From assembly GCA_004102645.1 (NCBI GenBank), contig CP034928.1, positions 496,001 to 560,000 on the forward strand: a DNA stretch of 64,000 nucleotides. Direction: 5' to 3'. A program made the position numbers and the translations under genes. Position 1 is the first letter of the stretch, and each line of letters begins with the position of its first letter. Under the pieces are notes generated by a model. It did not search any database, was not told where the DNA came from, and saw nothing but the letters and a program-made list of their open reading frames with translations. Below are positions 23,463 to 32,222 of the stretch, piece by piece. The DNA is from Candidatus Bipolaricaulis sibiricus (GTDB lineage Bacteria; Bipolaricaulota; Bipolaricaulia; Bipolaricaulales; Bipolaricaulaceae).

Positions 23463-25613
23463 CTACGGACCCACCTCCACCTTGTCCACCGGAAGGACGT
23501 ACGGGAACGGCCGCCGGGCGGCATCGAGAACCTCGGTGACCTCGAGCGTAATCGGGGTGCGGGCTGACGCAGTGAAGCTGGCGGTGAACAGGGGCGCCGC
23601 AGCCGGCGCTTCCCCTGTCACGAGCCCGATCCGGAACGAGACCGCTCCGGGTTGGGGGTCAGCTGTCACCACGCGGTACGGTGTCGCTGCGGAGAGCGAG
23701 CCGTAGACCGCTGGTGGGGTGTAGCGGAGCAGCCCCGCCAACTCCCCGACCACCGCGCTGTCGGCTGCAAGTTGAACCACGCCGCCGGACGCGGACAGGA
23801 GGAGGCGGACTGCTGTCAGGGTCACTGTGGCGCGGCCCGGGCTCAAGCTGAACGGAAGCTCGATCCCCGCCCAGTCGACGAGCCGCACGTTTCTCAGTTC
23901 GACCGTTACCTCGACCTTGGGGTCCTGAACCTGGCCTACGACAACCTGAACGGTGACGAGTTTGCCGGCGCGGGCCTGGGCACGCGAGGTCTCGACCTTG
24001 AAGGTGAGCTCACCCTTCTCCCGGTCGAGCTTCTCCTCGACGATGCGATACGGTGCCTGAGCGACAAGCTTGAGAGACACCTCCTCCAGTGTGAGGGGGG
24101 CGGTGGGGGTGTACTTGAGCGTCCCCTGGAACGTCCCGACGGTCTCACCGTCCGTTGTGATGTCCACTGTGGAGCTCACAGCCTGGAGCTGGATCTTGGG
24201 TTGACCGAAGAAGACCGCCTTTGCGGGGACGACCTCCTGCACGCCTGAGAACTTCGTCAGCGCCGTGGGTCGGTACAGCCAATCGAAGGGCAGAACCTCC
24301 TCAACCTTCACCCGATGGGCGAGTAGCAGGCTCCCTCCGAGGGGCATCTTCCCGCCGAGGTAAAGGGTTGTGGTGAGGGACAGCGAGCCGTCGTCGCGGA
24401 GCAGGATCGGCTTCCCGTCGGCGGACAGGAGAGGGAGCGGGGACAAGCCCGTGGCGAACCCGAGGAAGTTGCCCCGGGTGTCGCCCAGCTCAACCTCGGT
24501 GATCTGGGACGACACCGTGCCCTTGGCCACGAGTTCGAGCTGGTCGAGGCGAACGGGCGTGTCGTTCCGGTCGGCGTCGGTGAGGACAAGGGTCGAGTAG
24601 GAGAGCGTCGATGGGACGACGGTGAACACCCGGCCCCCGTCGGGAACGTTCACGACGAGGGACTCAAGACCCGCTGCGACCACGGTATCTGGCAGCGGGT
24701 CAGAGAACGTGAACGTCTCCTGCTGCGTACCCCGCTGCCCCTCCCGGACCGTCACCCGCCATGTGGGGGCGACCGTCACCGGCTCCTTGGGGAGGAACGT
24801 CGTCGGCACTGTGACGAACAACCGGATTCGTCCCGGGCGGATCTCGTCGAAACTGTCGTACGCTACGAACGCTGGTTCAGGAAGCTGAACGTCCATTCCC
24901 GCAGGAACCTCGAGTCGGGTCACTCCATTGTTGATGTCGACCGTCCAGATGAGCTCCCGAGGGCCATCCACGCGCACCGCGACAACGTACAGCTGAAGGT
25001 TGTTGACGTCGGGGGTGTCCCACACCTCCGCCTCAGCGACGAGGAACACATCGCCGGGATTGAGGACCCCTCCCTCAGGGCCAGGGAGACCCTGGGCGAG
25101 GAAGCTCCCGGTGACCACGAACTCCTCCGGAACGCCGTCGGTGATCTCGATGACCCCGCCCTCACTGCCCTCCGACCACCACAGTCGAAGTCTTGGCTGA
25201 ACGGTGTGTCCGTGGACGATCTGTTCCGTCACCTTGATCCACACCGTGAGCCATGCCTCGCCGTCATCGGGAAGCATGCGCTCCTCTGCAGGACGCGACA
25301 GGAGAACCTCCGAGATCGGGAACCCCGTGGATCGAGCCAGAACACGGGTCTGGCCTCCGATCTCGATTCGGAGCTCGACCCACTCGATCTCCACTGCCGT
25401 GGCTGTGCCGAGGTTCTCGAGCAGCAGTCGTGTGAAGTACACGGGATCGCGATTCCCGGCGTCGTTGTCCCGCAGGAGAGCCCGCATCACAAGACCCGAG
25501 TCGCCGGGGTTGAACGGTTTGTTCCCGTAGGCCAGATCGCGGTACTCCTCGATCTGCCCGACGGCACCCACACCAAGAATCAGAACTGCCGCGACCACCA
25601 ACAGTTTGCGCAT
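23463..25613 (-). CDS. Large secreted protein with two cohesin-like C-terminal domains
   Basis: A 716-residue exported protein. The signal peptide MRKLLVVAAVLILGVGAVGQ ends near residue 20. The body is beta-rich with very few Cys. An N-terminal region (about 20-290) deals with GDSGLVMRALLRDND and similar adhesin-like strands; the middle region is unassigned. Two consecutive C-terminal domains (about 500-625 and 625-716) resemble cohesin-type Ig-like modules. Each has a strand such as GTFQGTLKYTPTAPLTLEEV or GELAGLLRYTPPAVYGSL, then PYRIV/PYRVV, a GELTFKVETS/GAVSFRIGLV strand, and a final LRNVRLVDWAGIELP or VTEVLDAARRPFPY strand. No dockerin partner was seen in the window. The 3' end lies 20 nt from tRNA-Glu. 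Family placement is by pattern only. Confidence 0.6.
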   Translation of the reverse strand: MRKLLVVAAVLILGVGAVGQIEEYRDLAYGNKPFNPGDSGLVMRALLRDNDAGNRDPVYFTRLLLENLGTATAVEIEWVELRIEIGGQTRVLARSTGFPISEVLLSRPAEERMLPDDGEAWLTVWIKVTEQIVHGHTVQPRLRLWWSEGSEGGVIEITDGVPEEFVVTGSFLAQGLPGPEGGVLNPGDVFLVAEAEVWDTPDVNNLQLYVVAVRVDGPRELIWTVDINNGVTRLEVPAGMDVQLPEPAFVAYDSFDEIRPGRIRLFVTVPTTFLPKEPVTVAPTWRVTVREGQRGTQQETFTFSDPLPDTVVAAGLESLVVNVPDGGRVFTVVPSTLSYSTLVLTDADRNDTPVRLDQLELVAKGTVSSQITEVELGDTRGNFLGFATGLSPLPLLSADGKPILLRDDGSLSLTTTLYLGGKMPLGGSLLLAHRVKVEEVLPFDWLYRPTALTKFSGVQEVVPAKAVFFGQPKIQLQAVSSTVDITTDGETVGTFQGTLKYTPTAPLTLEEVSLKLVAQAPYRIVEEKLDREKGELTFKVETSRAQARAGKLVTVQVVVGQVQDPKVEVTVELRNVRLVDWAGIELPFSLSPGRATVTLTAVRLLLSASGGVVQLAADSAVVGELAGLLRYTPPAVYGSLSAATPYRVVTADPQPGAVSFRIGLVTGEAPAAAPLFTASFTASARTPITLEVTEVLDAARRPFPYVLPVDKVEVGP

Positions 25614-25662
25614 TGTCGCCTCCTTGGCTCGACCTGATGATACCGTGCCGGGGAGGCGGAGG

Positions 25663-26946
25663 TCAGAACGGCCAGACGAGGGGAACCACGAGGAGCACGA
25701 GCCCGTACGCGAGCAGGGTGAGCAGCCCCCCCACGAGCACGTAGTCGGTAAACCGGTACCCTGCAGTGAGGACGAGCGTGTTGGGTGGGGTGGCGACAGG
25801 TGTGGCGAACCCCGCGGCACACGTCGCGGCGAGGGCCATCATCATCGGGTACGGGGATACGCCCATCTGTTGGCTGAGGAAGAGGGCGATTGGGGCCAAC
25901 ATCGCCGTCACGGCGGTGTTCGACGTGATCTGGGTCAGAACGAGCCCCAATCCACTCACCGCGGCGAGCACGGTGAACGGGGAGACCGCAGGGCCCAGCG
26001 ACCGCAGAACGAGGTCGGCAAGCAACTTCCCTCCCCCGCTCTTGTCGAGGGCGGCGGCGATTCCCATCGAGCCGGCAAGGACGAACACCGTGTTCCAGTC
26101 CATCCGTCGGTAGGCCGCCACGTCGGAGATGCACCCCGTGGCGATGACGAGCACGGCCCCGAGCATCGCGGTCAGCCCCACTGGGACCACGTGACTGCCA
26201 AAGGCGAACAACCCCACGCAGAGGACCATCACCCCCGACGTGACCGCGATCTTGCGCCGGTTACGGGGCGGAGACGATTCCCCGGTCTCCGCAACCCACG
26301 CCGCGACCATCCCCGCCGGGCGGCGGGCGACGAGGCGCTGCGTCATGGGGTACCCGAACAGAAGGGAGTACGCGACGAGGAGGAGGACGACTGGCCCTCC
26401 TACCCAGGCGAACTCGAAGAACCCGAACGGGCGGAGCCCGGCCCGCTCCAACACCCCCTGCACGATGAGCGGAGGGGTCGACCCGACGAGGGTCAGCATC
26501 CCCCCGGCGCTGGCGGCAAAGGCGATCGTCATGAGGAGGTTCGACGGCCGGATGCGGCCTTGGGAGGAGGCGGCCATCCCCATGATCACCGGGATGAACA
26601 TCGCCGTAACGCTCGTGTTGTTGAGAAACGCGGACAAACCCGCCGCCACGAGAGCCGCCACCACGAGCAGGCCCCGCTCGCTCGCCCCAGCCCGCTTGAG
26701 GAGGGCCTCTCCAAGGAGCTGCGATGCCCCGCTCTCGGCGAGCGCTGCCCCCACAACGACCATCCCCCCCACGAGGAACACCACGTCCGAGGCAAAGCCG
26801 CTGAACGCGACCGGGAACTCCACCACCCCGAGGAGCGCCATCGCCACGCACGCCCCGACCGCGGTGACTCCAAGCGGGATCCACTCGGTGATGTACAGGA
26901 GGAGGGCGATCCCGAGGACGACGAGCGAGGTGAGGGCCGGGGTCAC
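25663..26946 (-). CDS. SLC13/DASS-type anion permease
   Basis: A 427-residue integral membrane transporter with about 11-12 hydrophobic segments. The two inverted halves carry SNT-type motifs: FLNNTSVTAMFIPV (first half) with LVGSTPPLIV, and ITSNTAVTAMLAPIA (second half) with ATPPNT. These motifs bind Na+ and the carboxylate or sulfate in the divalent anion:Na+ symporter family. Substrate unknown; a dicarboxylate would suit the neighbouring Na+-pumping decarboxylase, but this is inference. GTG 26946 is preferred because GGAGG lies 5 nt upstream; an in-frame GTG at 26958 is the alternative. Confidence 0.88.
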   Translation of the reverse strand: MTPALTSLVVLGIALLLYITEWIPLGVTAVGACVAMALLGVVEFPVAFSGFASDVVFLVGGMVVVGAALAESGASQLLGEALLKRAGASERGLLVVAALVAAGLSAFLNNTSVTAMFIPVIMGMAASSQGRIRPSNLLMTIAFAASAGGMLTLVGSTPPLIVQGVLERAGLRPFGFFEFAWVGGPVVLLLVAYSLLFGYPMTQRLVARRPAGMVAAWVAETGESSPPRNRRKIAVTSGVMVLCVGLFAFGSHVVPVGLTAMLGAVLVIATGCISDVAAYRRMDWNTVFVLAGSMGIAAALDKSGGGKLLADLVLRSLGPAVSPFTVLAAVSGLGLVLTQITSNTAVTAMLAPIALFLSQQMGVSPYPMMMALAATCAAGFATPVATPPNTLVLTAGYRFTDYVLVGGLLTLLAYGLVLLVVPLVWPF

Positions 26947-27075
26947 CCCCGCCTCCACTCGGTGGGGTCCATCCGCTGCTGCGGCCGCCCGTGCAACGGG
27001 CCCGCGCGCGCTCTGGTATGTCGCATGAGGGGTCGGCGGGGAAGGATACGAGAGGGGTGCATGAGGGTCAATGGC

Positions 27076-27762
27076 TCAGTCCGCGGCCTCAGTTGACAGG
27101 CGAACGTAGAGGCGCTTCGCCGCAGCCTGTTCGGCCTCCTTCTTCGACCGGCCGCGCCCGATGGCCTCACCCGCGGGAAGTGACGCCCGGACTGCGAACA
27201 CCTTCTTGTGCTCCGGACCCTCGGCAGCGATGACTTCGTACTGCGGGAGGGCCCCGAATCGGGCCTGACCCAGCTCCTGAAGAAGCGACTTGTAGTCGGG
27301 TGCGTGAACACTTGCTCCAGCTGAGATCCGAGGGCCCAGCAAGGTGTCGGCGAGGGTGCGGGCGGGGGCATAGCCATGGCGCAGGAAGACTGCGCCGAAG
27401 ACCGCTTCCAGAGCGGACGCGAGAACAGAAGGGCGGGTTCGGGCGCCACCCTCGTCCGCCCCTTTCCCCACCAGGAGCAGATTTCCCAGACCTAGCTCGG
27501 CTGCGACCTCGGCCAGCACAGGCCGCGACACGGCTACCGCCCTCAACTTGGAGAGCTCCCCCTCATCCTGGTCCGGATAGAGGTGGAACGAAATGTCGGC
27601 TACGGCCAGATCGAGGACCGCGTCGCCGAGGAACTCCAGGCGCTCGTTATCGTCACCCCCGTGCTCGTTGGCGTACGAGTCGTGGGTGAGGGCGGTGCGC
27701 AGGAGGCCATCCGGCAGGTCCAGACCGAGCTGGGCGAGGACGGTGCGCAGGGGGTTGCTCAT
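27076..27762 (-). CDS. rnc: Ribonuclease III
   Basis: A 228-residue double-stranded-RNA endonuclease for rRNA and mRNA processing. The signature NERLEFLGDAVLDL spans 39-52 and includes the metal-binding Glu/Asp. LASALEAVFGAVFL holds the second acidic cluster. The C-terminal dsRNA-binding domain begins DYKSLLQELGQ and ends GRSKKEAEQAAAKRLY. The ATG overlaps the yqeG stop (ATGA). It is the last gene of the run that starts at rimP (38034). Confidence 0.96.
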   Translation of the reverse strand: MSNPLRTVLAQLGLDLPDGLLRTALTHDSYANEHGGDDNERLEFLGDAVLDLAVADISFHLYPDQDEGELSKLRAVAVSRPVLAEVAAELGLGNLLLVGKGADEGGARTRPSVLASALEAVFGAVFLRHGYAPARTLADTLLGPRISAGASVHAPDYKSLLQELGQARFGALPQYEVIAAEGPEHKKVFAVRASLPAGEAIGRGRSKKEAEQAAAKRLYVRLSTEAAD

Positions 27763-28250
27763 CGTGGGCGGCCCAGCAGGCGTTCGATCTGGCGGTTGAT
27801 CCGGGTCGGCCAGGACTCGTTCCGATCGAGTGGGCTCACGAGCACCGTGACAAGACCCACTCGCCGCCCGCCGAGCACGTCGGTGAGCATCTGGTCACCC
27901 ACGATCGCCGCCTCGTGGGGGGCTACGTGGAGCTGCTGTAGCGCCTTCTTGAACCCGTACCGCAACGGCTTGCGGGCGGAGCTCACGACCGTGATCCCCC
28001 TCGTGGCCAACTCCGCGGCGAGGGGGTGCTGCGGGGACAAGGGGGCGTTCGTGAGGATGGCCACGCGGAGCCCCAAGTCCTGCAGGTGACGGAGCAACCC
28101 CCACGCGCGCTCGTCCAACTCCCACACGCGCCATCGGCAGAGGGTGTTCTCAAGGTCGAAGAGGATGCTCCGAATTCCCTGCTTCGCGAGGGTGGCGTAG
28201 TCCACGTCGTGGACCGATCTCGCCACGTGGTGCGGTTCGACCCACTTCAC
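27759..28250 (-). CDS. YqeG-family HAD phosphatase
   Basis: A 163-residue HAD-superfamily IIIA protein. Motif I is FDLENTLCRW (Asp32), motif II ILTNA, then a Lys in SARKPLRYGFKKALQQL, and motif III VGDQMLTDVLGGRRVGL. The usual DxDNT of this family reads DLENT, so the second Asp (acid/base) is Glu. The family acts on small phosphate substrates; B. subtilis YqeG is poorly characterised. GTG 28250 overlaps the upstream stop (GTGA) and its own stop overlaps rnc, so it is translationally coupled on both sides. Confidence 0.88.
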   Translation of the reverse strand: MKWVEPHHVARSVHDVDYATLAKQGIRSILFDLENTLCRWRVWELDERAWGLLRHLQDLGLRVAILTNAPLSPQHPLAAELATRGITVVSSARKPLRYGFKKALQQLHVAPHEAAIVGDQMLTDVLGGRRVGLVTVLVSPLDRNESWPTRINRQIERLLGRPR

Positions 28251-28519
28251 GGTTCGATCTGCACCTCGCCGATGCGGACGTACCGTGCCGCGGACCGAAG
28301 GGTCCGCAGCGCCTCGTCCACGCTCTGCGGAGCGATGAACACCTTGAACCACTGCCGTGTTCCTTCGTCGCGGTATTCGCGACGGACGTTGGCGAGGCCG
28401 GGCCCAGCAGAGAACACTGCATCGAGGAAGTGAACCGCCTCCGGATCGGTCTCCACCCAGGCGGTGATCGCATCGCGAGGCCGGGGGAGGCGGTCCAGCG
28501 GAGCGAACCGGCTAGCCAT
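28247..28519 (-). CDS. Small protein, DUF4911-like
   Basis: A 90-residue protein. The pattern AITAWVETDPEAVHFLDAVFSAG, then ANVRREYRDEGTRQWFKVFIAP and a C-terminal helix resemble DUF4911-type proteins, which have one compact alpha/beta domain. It has no membrane segment, signal peptide or metal site. The ATG overlaps the mazG stop by 8 nt and its stop overlaps yqeG (GTGA). Function unknown; the operon location suggests a housekeeping role. Confidence 0.6.
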   Translation of the reverse strand: MASRFAPLDRLPRPRDAITAWVETDPEAVHFLDAVFSAGPGLANVRREYRDEGTRQWFKVFIAPQSVDEALRTLRSAARYVRIGEVQIEP

Positions 28520-29150
28520 TGCGCTCCTGTTCGGCGACGAAACGCTGCAGCGCGAGTTCGGGGTCGCATCCCAGCCGTCGAGCAAGCGCGACAGCCTCGA
28601 CCAGGATCTCCGCCACGGTCCTCTCGGGGTCCGCCGTGCCGTCCGGAGCGGCCAACGGAGCCCGGACCTCGATTGGCCGGCCCGCCGCCTCGCGAAGCTC
28701 GACGAACTTCGCTGCCCGGACCAGGGCAGGCCGCGTTCGCGCTCTGGTGGGGCGCGGTTCGTGCTCCTTGAGTTCCTCCCACCGCTTCCGGACGGCCTCG
28801 ACGGAGTCTGCCTGGCCTTCTCCGAACACGTGGGGATGGCGGCGGACGAGCTTCTCACGAAGAGTGTCGGCGACCTCCCCAATCCCGAACCGTCCAGCCT
28901 CAGCTTCGATCTGGGCGTGGAGGAGGACCTGGAGGAGAACATCCCCCAGCTCGTCCTGCATCTCGGCCACGGTCCCGTCCGTGATCGCCTCCGCCGCTTC
29001 GTAGGCCTCTTCGAGGAGGTACGGGACGAGCGAGCGGTGGGTCTGCGCGCGGTCCCAGGGGCACCCTGTGGGGCCACGCAGACGGGCGATCACGGCGAGG
29101 AGGTCGTCCAGCGCTGCCAGTGGATCGCGCAGGGCGGGCCGCTCGCTCAT
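28512..29150 (-). CDS. mazG: MazG-type nucleoside triphosphate pyrophosphohydrolase
   Basis: A 212-residue all-alpha NTP pyrophosphatase, a house-cleaning enzyme for non-canonical nucleotides. Landmarks: LRGPTGCPWDRAQTHRSL, LLEEAYEAAEAI (ExxE metal site), EMQDELGDVLLQVLLHA (ExxD metal site) and RRHPHVFG. The C-terminal half still has KWEELK-like RWEELKEHE, but the second MazG domain looks incomplete compared with the 263-residue E. coli protein. ATG 29150 overlaps the stop of the SurA/TPR gene. Confidence 0.93.
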   Translation of the reverse strand: MSERPALRDPLAALDDLLAVIARLRGPTGCPWDRAQTHRSLVPYLLEEAYEAAEAITDGTVAEMQDELGDVLLQVLLHAQIEAEAGRFGIGEVADTLREKLVRRHPHVFGEGQADSVEAVRKRWEELKEHEPRPTRARTRPALVRAAKFVELREAAGRPIEVRAPLAAPDGTADPERTVAEILVEAVALARRLGCDPELALQRFVAEQERNG

Positions 29151-31630
29151 CGCCCCTGCAACAGGGTGATTCGGTCGAGCAAGGAGGTCACCTCGCCGGC
29201 TCGGAACTGGGGATCCGCAGTTTGGATGCGCCGGAGATCGGCCAGCGCCTCGTCGTTCTGCCCGAGTTCGACGTAGAGCTGCGCCCGCTGCCACAGGAAC
29301 TCGAGGCCCGACGGACCAAGTGCGTTGGCGGCGCCTGCGCGGCCCTCCTCGGCCTTCACCATCTGGGTGTAGATCGAGACCTTCTGCTGGGGGGAAGTCG
29401 CCACCGCCAGCGCCTGCCGGTAGTAGTCCACGGCTCGGTCGTACTGGACCTTGGCCAAGTAGCAGTCGCCCAGCCCGACCAACGCCTCGAGGGTGCCCGG
29501 GGACAGCGCGAGGATCGCCTCGTACTGGGGAATCGCCCCGTCGTACTTGTACTGCTCGCGGAAGTAGCCGGCGAGCAAGTACCGGGTACGGATATCGGCC
29601 GGGTCGAGATCCACGATCTTGCGGGCGATGATCTCCTTGAGCGACACCGGGACAGCGCGGGACAGGGCTTGTCGGTACGAAGCCAGGGCCTTGTCAAACT
29701 CCCCGAGCTTGGCGTGGACGTCGCCCAGCCCCAGGTGCCCTTCTGGCCGGTACGGAAACGCGCGAATCGCGTCCTCGTGCCTTCGCTTGGCCTCCGCAAC
29801 CTGACCGGCGGTGAGATGAGCTCCCGCCAACTTGAGCAGGGCCTCCGCACCCAGCCCGCGCCGGTAGGCCGCGTCGTAGCGGGCGATTGCGCCCGCGGTG
29901 TCTCCTTGGGCGAGGAGGAGGTCGCCGGAAAGAGTCAACGCAGTGACGTTGTTGGGCTCGCGGGCGAGGACCTCCTGGATCAGGGGTTGCGCGCTGTCGA
30001 GCCGGTTGCCCCTCACGTACGCTGCGGCGAGCTTGAGGCTCAGCGCGGTGTTCCCTGGCTGGAGGTCGAGGGCCTGGCGGTACGCATCGGCTGCCGGGCT
30101 GTAGAGCTCAAGCGCCATCAGGACGTCCCCTCGTCCGATGTACGCCGCGACGAAGGACGGTCGTGCCTCGATCGCCAGGCGGTACTCCGACTCGGCTTGG
30201 GTCCAGTTCCCCGCCTGACGGTACATCTCCGCGAGCGCGTATCGGGCCTCTGCGCTCTGGGGAGCGAGAGCCAGCACGCGCTGGAAGAACGCTTCGTCGC
30301 CCGTTCCCGTGTCGATGAACGCCAGGTATGCAGCGAGAGCCTGGTCTTTGTGCGTGGCCTCCTCGGCCCGCAGCCGGGTCAGTTCCGCCTCCTCGTCAGG
30401 GGTGCGTTGCTCTTTCGCCTCCAATTCGATGCGCTTCGCGGCTGCGGCGGTGAGCAGCTCCTCATGGAGGCGCCCGATGTAGTAGAGAAGGTATGGATCG
30501 TCGGACGTCCCCCCCGCACGGGCCGCGCTCAGCTCTGCCAGGGCCTTGGCGCGGTCGGATTCGTAGGCCATCGCCGCCGCAATGACCGGGTCCGTGGCCT
30601 TCACCACAACCCGCTCCCGCCGCGCTGCGTACCACTGGCTCCAGCGCTTGCTCTCCTCGTCGCGGACGTAGTCCGCTCGCACTCGATCACGGATCTCGGC
30701 GAGCGGCGGCACGGCCGCGGCCTGGCGTTCGAGGAGCTTGACGATGTGGAACCCCGCATCGTCGTCGACGAGCTTCACCTGGCCTGGATCGCTCATCCAG
30801 ACGGCATCCGTGACCTTCTCCGAGAATGGAGACTCGGAGAGGGTGAACCAGTCGGTCTCCCCTCCCGTGGCCTTCGTCGTCTCGTCGATGGAGTACGTCC
30901 TGGCGAGGGCCCCAAAATCCGCCCCCGGTTCGTTCACTCGGGCTAGAAGCTCATCCGCCAGACGGGCCTCCCGGACGAGGATGTGCCCGGCCCGGATCTT
31001 CTCCGGTTCGGTCTGGTAACGATCCCGATTCGCCTCGAAGTAGGCGGCGAGCTCGGCGTCGGTCGGCTCCACGGGCCCCACCGCGAGCTGCCGGACGCGT
31101 TCCTCGCGCAGCTGCGTCTCTTGGCCTTTGGCGAGATCCTTCTTGTAGGCATCGAGCGTCATGCCCTGGAACCTCAGGATCTCCTCCAGTTGCTTCTCGG
31201 TAAGCCCGTACTGGGCAAGAAGAGCCTGGTACTGGGCCTCCACGGCTCGGTCGATCTCGGCCTTGGCGATCGTCACGCGCAGCTCCCGTGCCGCCTGGTC
31301 GAGGATCACCATTCGCACGATCTCTTCGGCGGCTTGGGCCACGTACGGCAGACGTCGGTACGCACCCTCCACCCCTTGAAGGAAGGACTCGAAGTCGAGT
31401 CCGTACATCGCATAGAGCTGCTTGTAGTAGTCGATGACGCTGGCGTACGTCAGCGAGAAATCCTGACGGGACGTCTTGCGGCCGTCCACAGTGAGGACGG
31501 TCTCAGCGGCGCTGCCGGGTGGTGGCGATGAAAGCAGCCTCAGGCCCCCTGCCACGACGATCGAGGCGACGAACCCGATCACCAACACCCAGATGATGGT
31601 CTTCTGATGCCGTTTGAAGAATCGGTTCAT
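29147..31630 (-). CDS. Membrane-anchored SurA/PrsA-like foldase fused to a long TPR domain
   Basis: An 827-residue protein. A single N-terminal membrane segment (IIWVLVIGFVASIVVAGGL, about 12-30) anchors it facing outward. Residues about 40-200 form a SurA_N-type chaperone region. A parvulin-type PPIase domain follows (about 205-305): ILVREARLADELLARV, FGALARTYSIDETTKATGGETDW and FHIVKLLERQ. From about 370 to 820 there are roughly a dozen tetratricopeptide repeats, for example AEARYALAEMYRQAGNW and LEALVGLGDCYLAKVQYDRA. A foldase with a 450-residue TPR tail is unusual and would suit a docking platform for envelope-protein folding. Start and stop both overlap neighbours (ATGA). Confidence 0.87.
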   Translation of the reverse strand: MNRFFKRHQKTIIWVLVIGFVASIVVAGGLRLLSSPPPGSAAETVLTVDGRKTSRQDFSLTYASVIDYYKQLYAMYGLDFESFLQGVEGAYRRLPYVAQAAEEIVRMVILDQAARELRVTIAKAEIDRAVEAQYQALLAQYGLTEKQLEEILRFQGMTLDAYKKDLAKGQETQLREERVRQLAVGPVEPTDAELAAYFEANRDRYQTEPEKIRAGHILVREARLADELLARVNEPGADFGALARTYSIDETTKATGGETDWFTLSESPFSEKVTDAVWMSDPGQVKLVDDDAGFHIVKLLERQAAAVPPLAEIRDRVRADYVRDEESKRWSQWYAARRERVVVKATDPVIAAAMAYESDRAKALAELSAARAGGTSDDPYLLYYIGRLHEELLTAAAAKRIELEAKEQRTPDEEAELTRLRAEEATHKDQALAAYLAFIDTGTGDEAFFQRVLALAPQSAEARYALAEMYRQAGNWTQAESEYRLAIEARPSFVAAYIGRGDVLMALELYSPAADAYRQALDLQPGNTALSLKLAAAYVRGNRLDSAQPLIQEVLAREPNNVTALTLSGDLLLAQGDTAGAIARYDAAYRRGLGAEALLKLAGAHLTAGQVAEAKRRHEDAIRAFPYRPEGHLGLGDVHAKLGEFDKALASYRQALSRAVPVSLKEIIARKIVDLDPADIRTRYLLAGYFREQYKYDGAIPQYEAILALSPGTLEALVGLGDCYLAKVQYDRAVDYYRQALAVATSPQQKVSIYTQMVKAEEGRAGAANALGPSGLEFLWQRAQLYVELGQNDEALADLRRIQTADPQFRAGEVTSLLDRITLLQGR

Positions 31631-31917
31631 GGATCCTTGTCCCCCTGCTTTTCCTTGATCATCCGCTTGAGTTGCTGTCCGGCTGACCAGACACCGCCTG
31701 CGAGTCCCAGAACGATGCCCGCGACCCGACCCGCCCGGCCGCCGCCCAGGGCGTCCAAGCCGTACCCCAGGCCGAGACCCACCAGCGCCCCTCCCAGCAC
31801 CGTGAACCCCAGTTGACCCACCAGGGCCAACCCGGCCAGCGCCTCACGGTAGGGTTCAAATGTCTTGCCACTCCTCGGGTTGGGGGGCACGGGCCTCCGT
31901 GGGAGGTGGGGGGGCAT
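31627..31917 (-). CDS. AtpI-like small membrane protein
   Basis: A 96-residue protein with two hydrophobic hairpin segments: LALVGQLGFTVLGGALVGLGLGYGLD and VAGIVLGLAGGVWSAGQQL, ending KRMIKEKQGDKDP. The Gly-rich pair and GxxLD turn match AtpI/F0F1-ATPase assembly-like proteins, which usually precede atp genes; no atp genes are present here. The start is uncertain: ATG 31917 overlaps spoVS by 62 nt, and shorter GTG/TTG starts inside would remove only the Pro-rich N-terminus. Confidence 0.65.
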   Translation of the reverse strand: MPPHLPRRPVPPNPRSGKTFEPYREALAGLALVGQLGFTVLGGALVGLGLGYGLDALGGGRAGRVAGIVLGLAGGVWSAGQQLKRMIKEKQGDKDP

Positions 31918-32212
31918 CGGCTCGACGACGCGGGCGCAGGGCGGGCACCGGGGTTCGCGAGCGGACGGTGAACCGGATGCCCGTTCTCGTCTCGTCACTG
32001 ACCTCCACGTCCACAAACGACGGGACGAAGTAGAGATCCACTCCGCTGGGAGCGACATACCCCCGGGCGATGGCGATGCACTTGACAGCTTGGTTCACGG
32101 CCTTCGGGCCAATGGCTTGCAGCTCGGCCATGCCCTCCTCGCGAAACGTGTTCGCAAGCGCTCCCGCTGCCAGTCCGACCTCTGAGGTTGACGCGATCTT
32201 GAGCACGTTCAT
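31856..32212 (-). CDS. SpoVS-family protein with C-terminal extension
   Basis: A 118-residue protein. Residues 1-86 match stage V sporulation protein S: MNVLKIASTSEVGLAAGALA, GPKAVNQAVKCIAIARGYVAP and DETRTGIRFTVR. This is an Alba-like nucleic-acid-binding fold. The B. subtilis protein stops there; this one adds a Pro/Arg-rich tail of about 30 residues. No sporulation genes are in the window, and SpoVS occurs widely in non-sporulators. It follows rny by 10 nt with a good Shine-Dalgarno sequence (GAGGAGGG). In B. subtilis spoVS is also near rny, suggesting a conserved RNA-related link. Confidence 0.93.
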   Translation of the reverse strand: MNVLKIASTSEVGLAAGALANTFREEGMAELQAIGPKAVNQAVKCIAIARGYVAPSGVDLYFVPSFVDVEVSDETRTGIRFTVRSRTPVPALRPRRRADAPPPPTEARAPQPEEWQDI

Positions 32213-32222
32213 CGTCCCCTCC

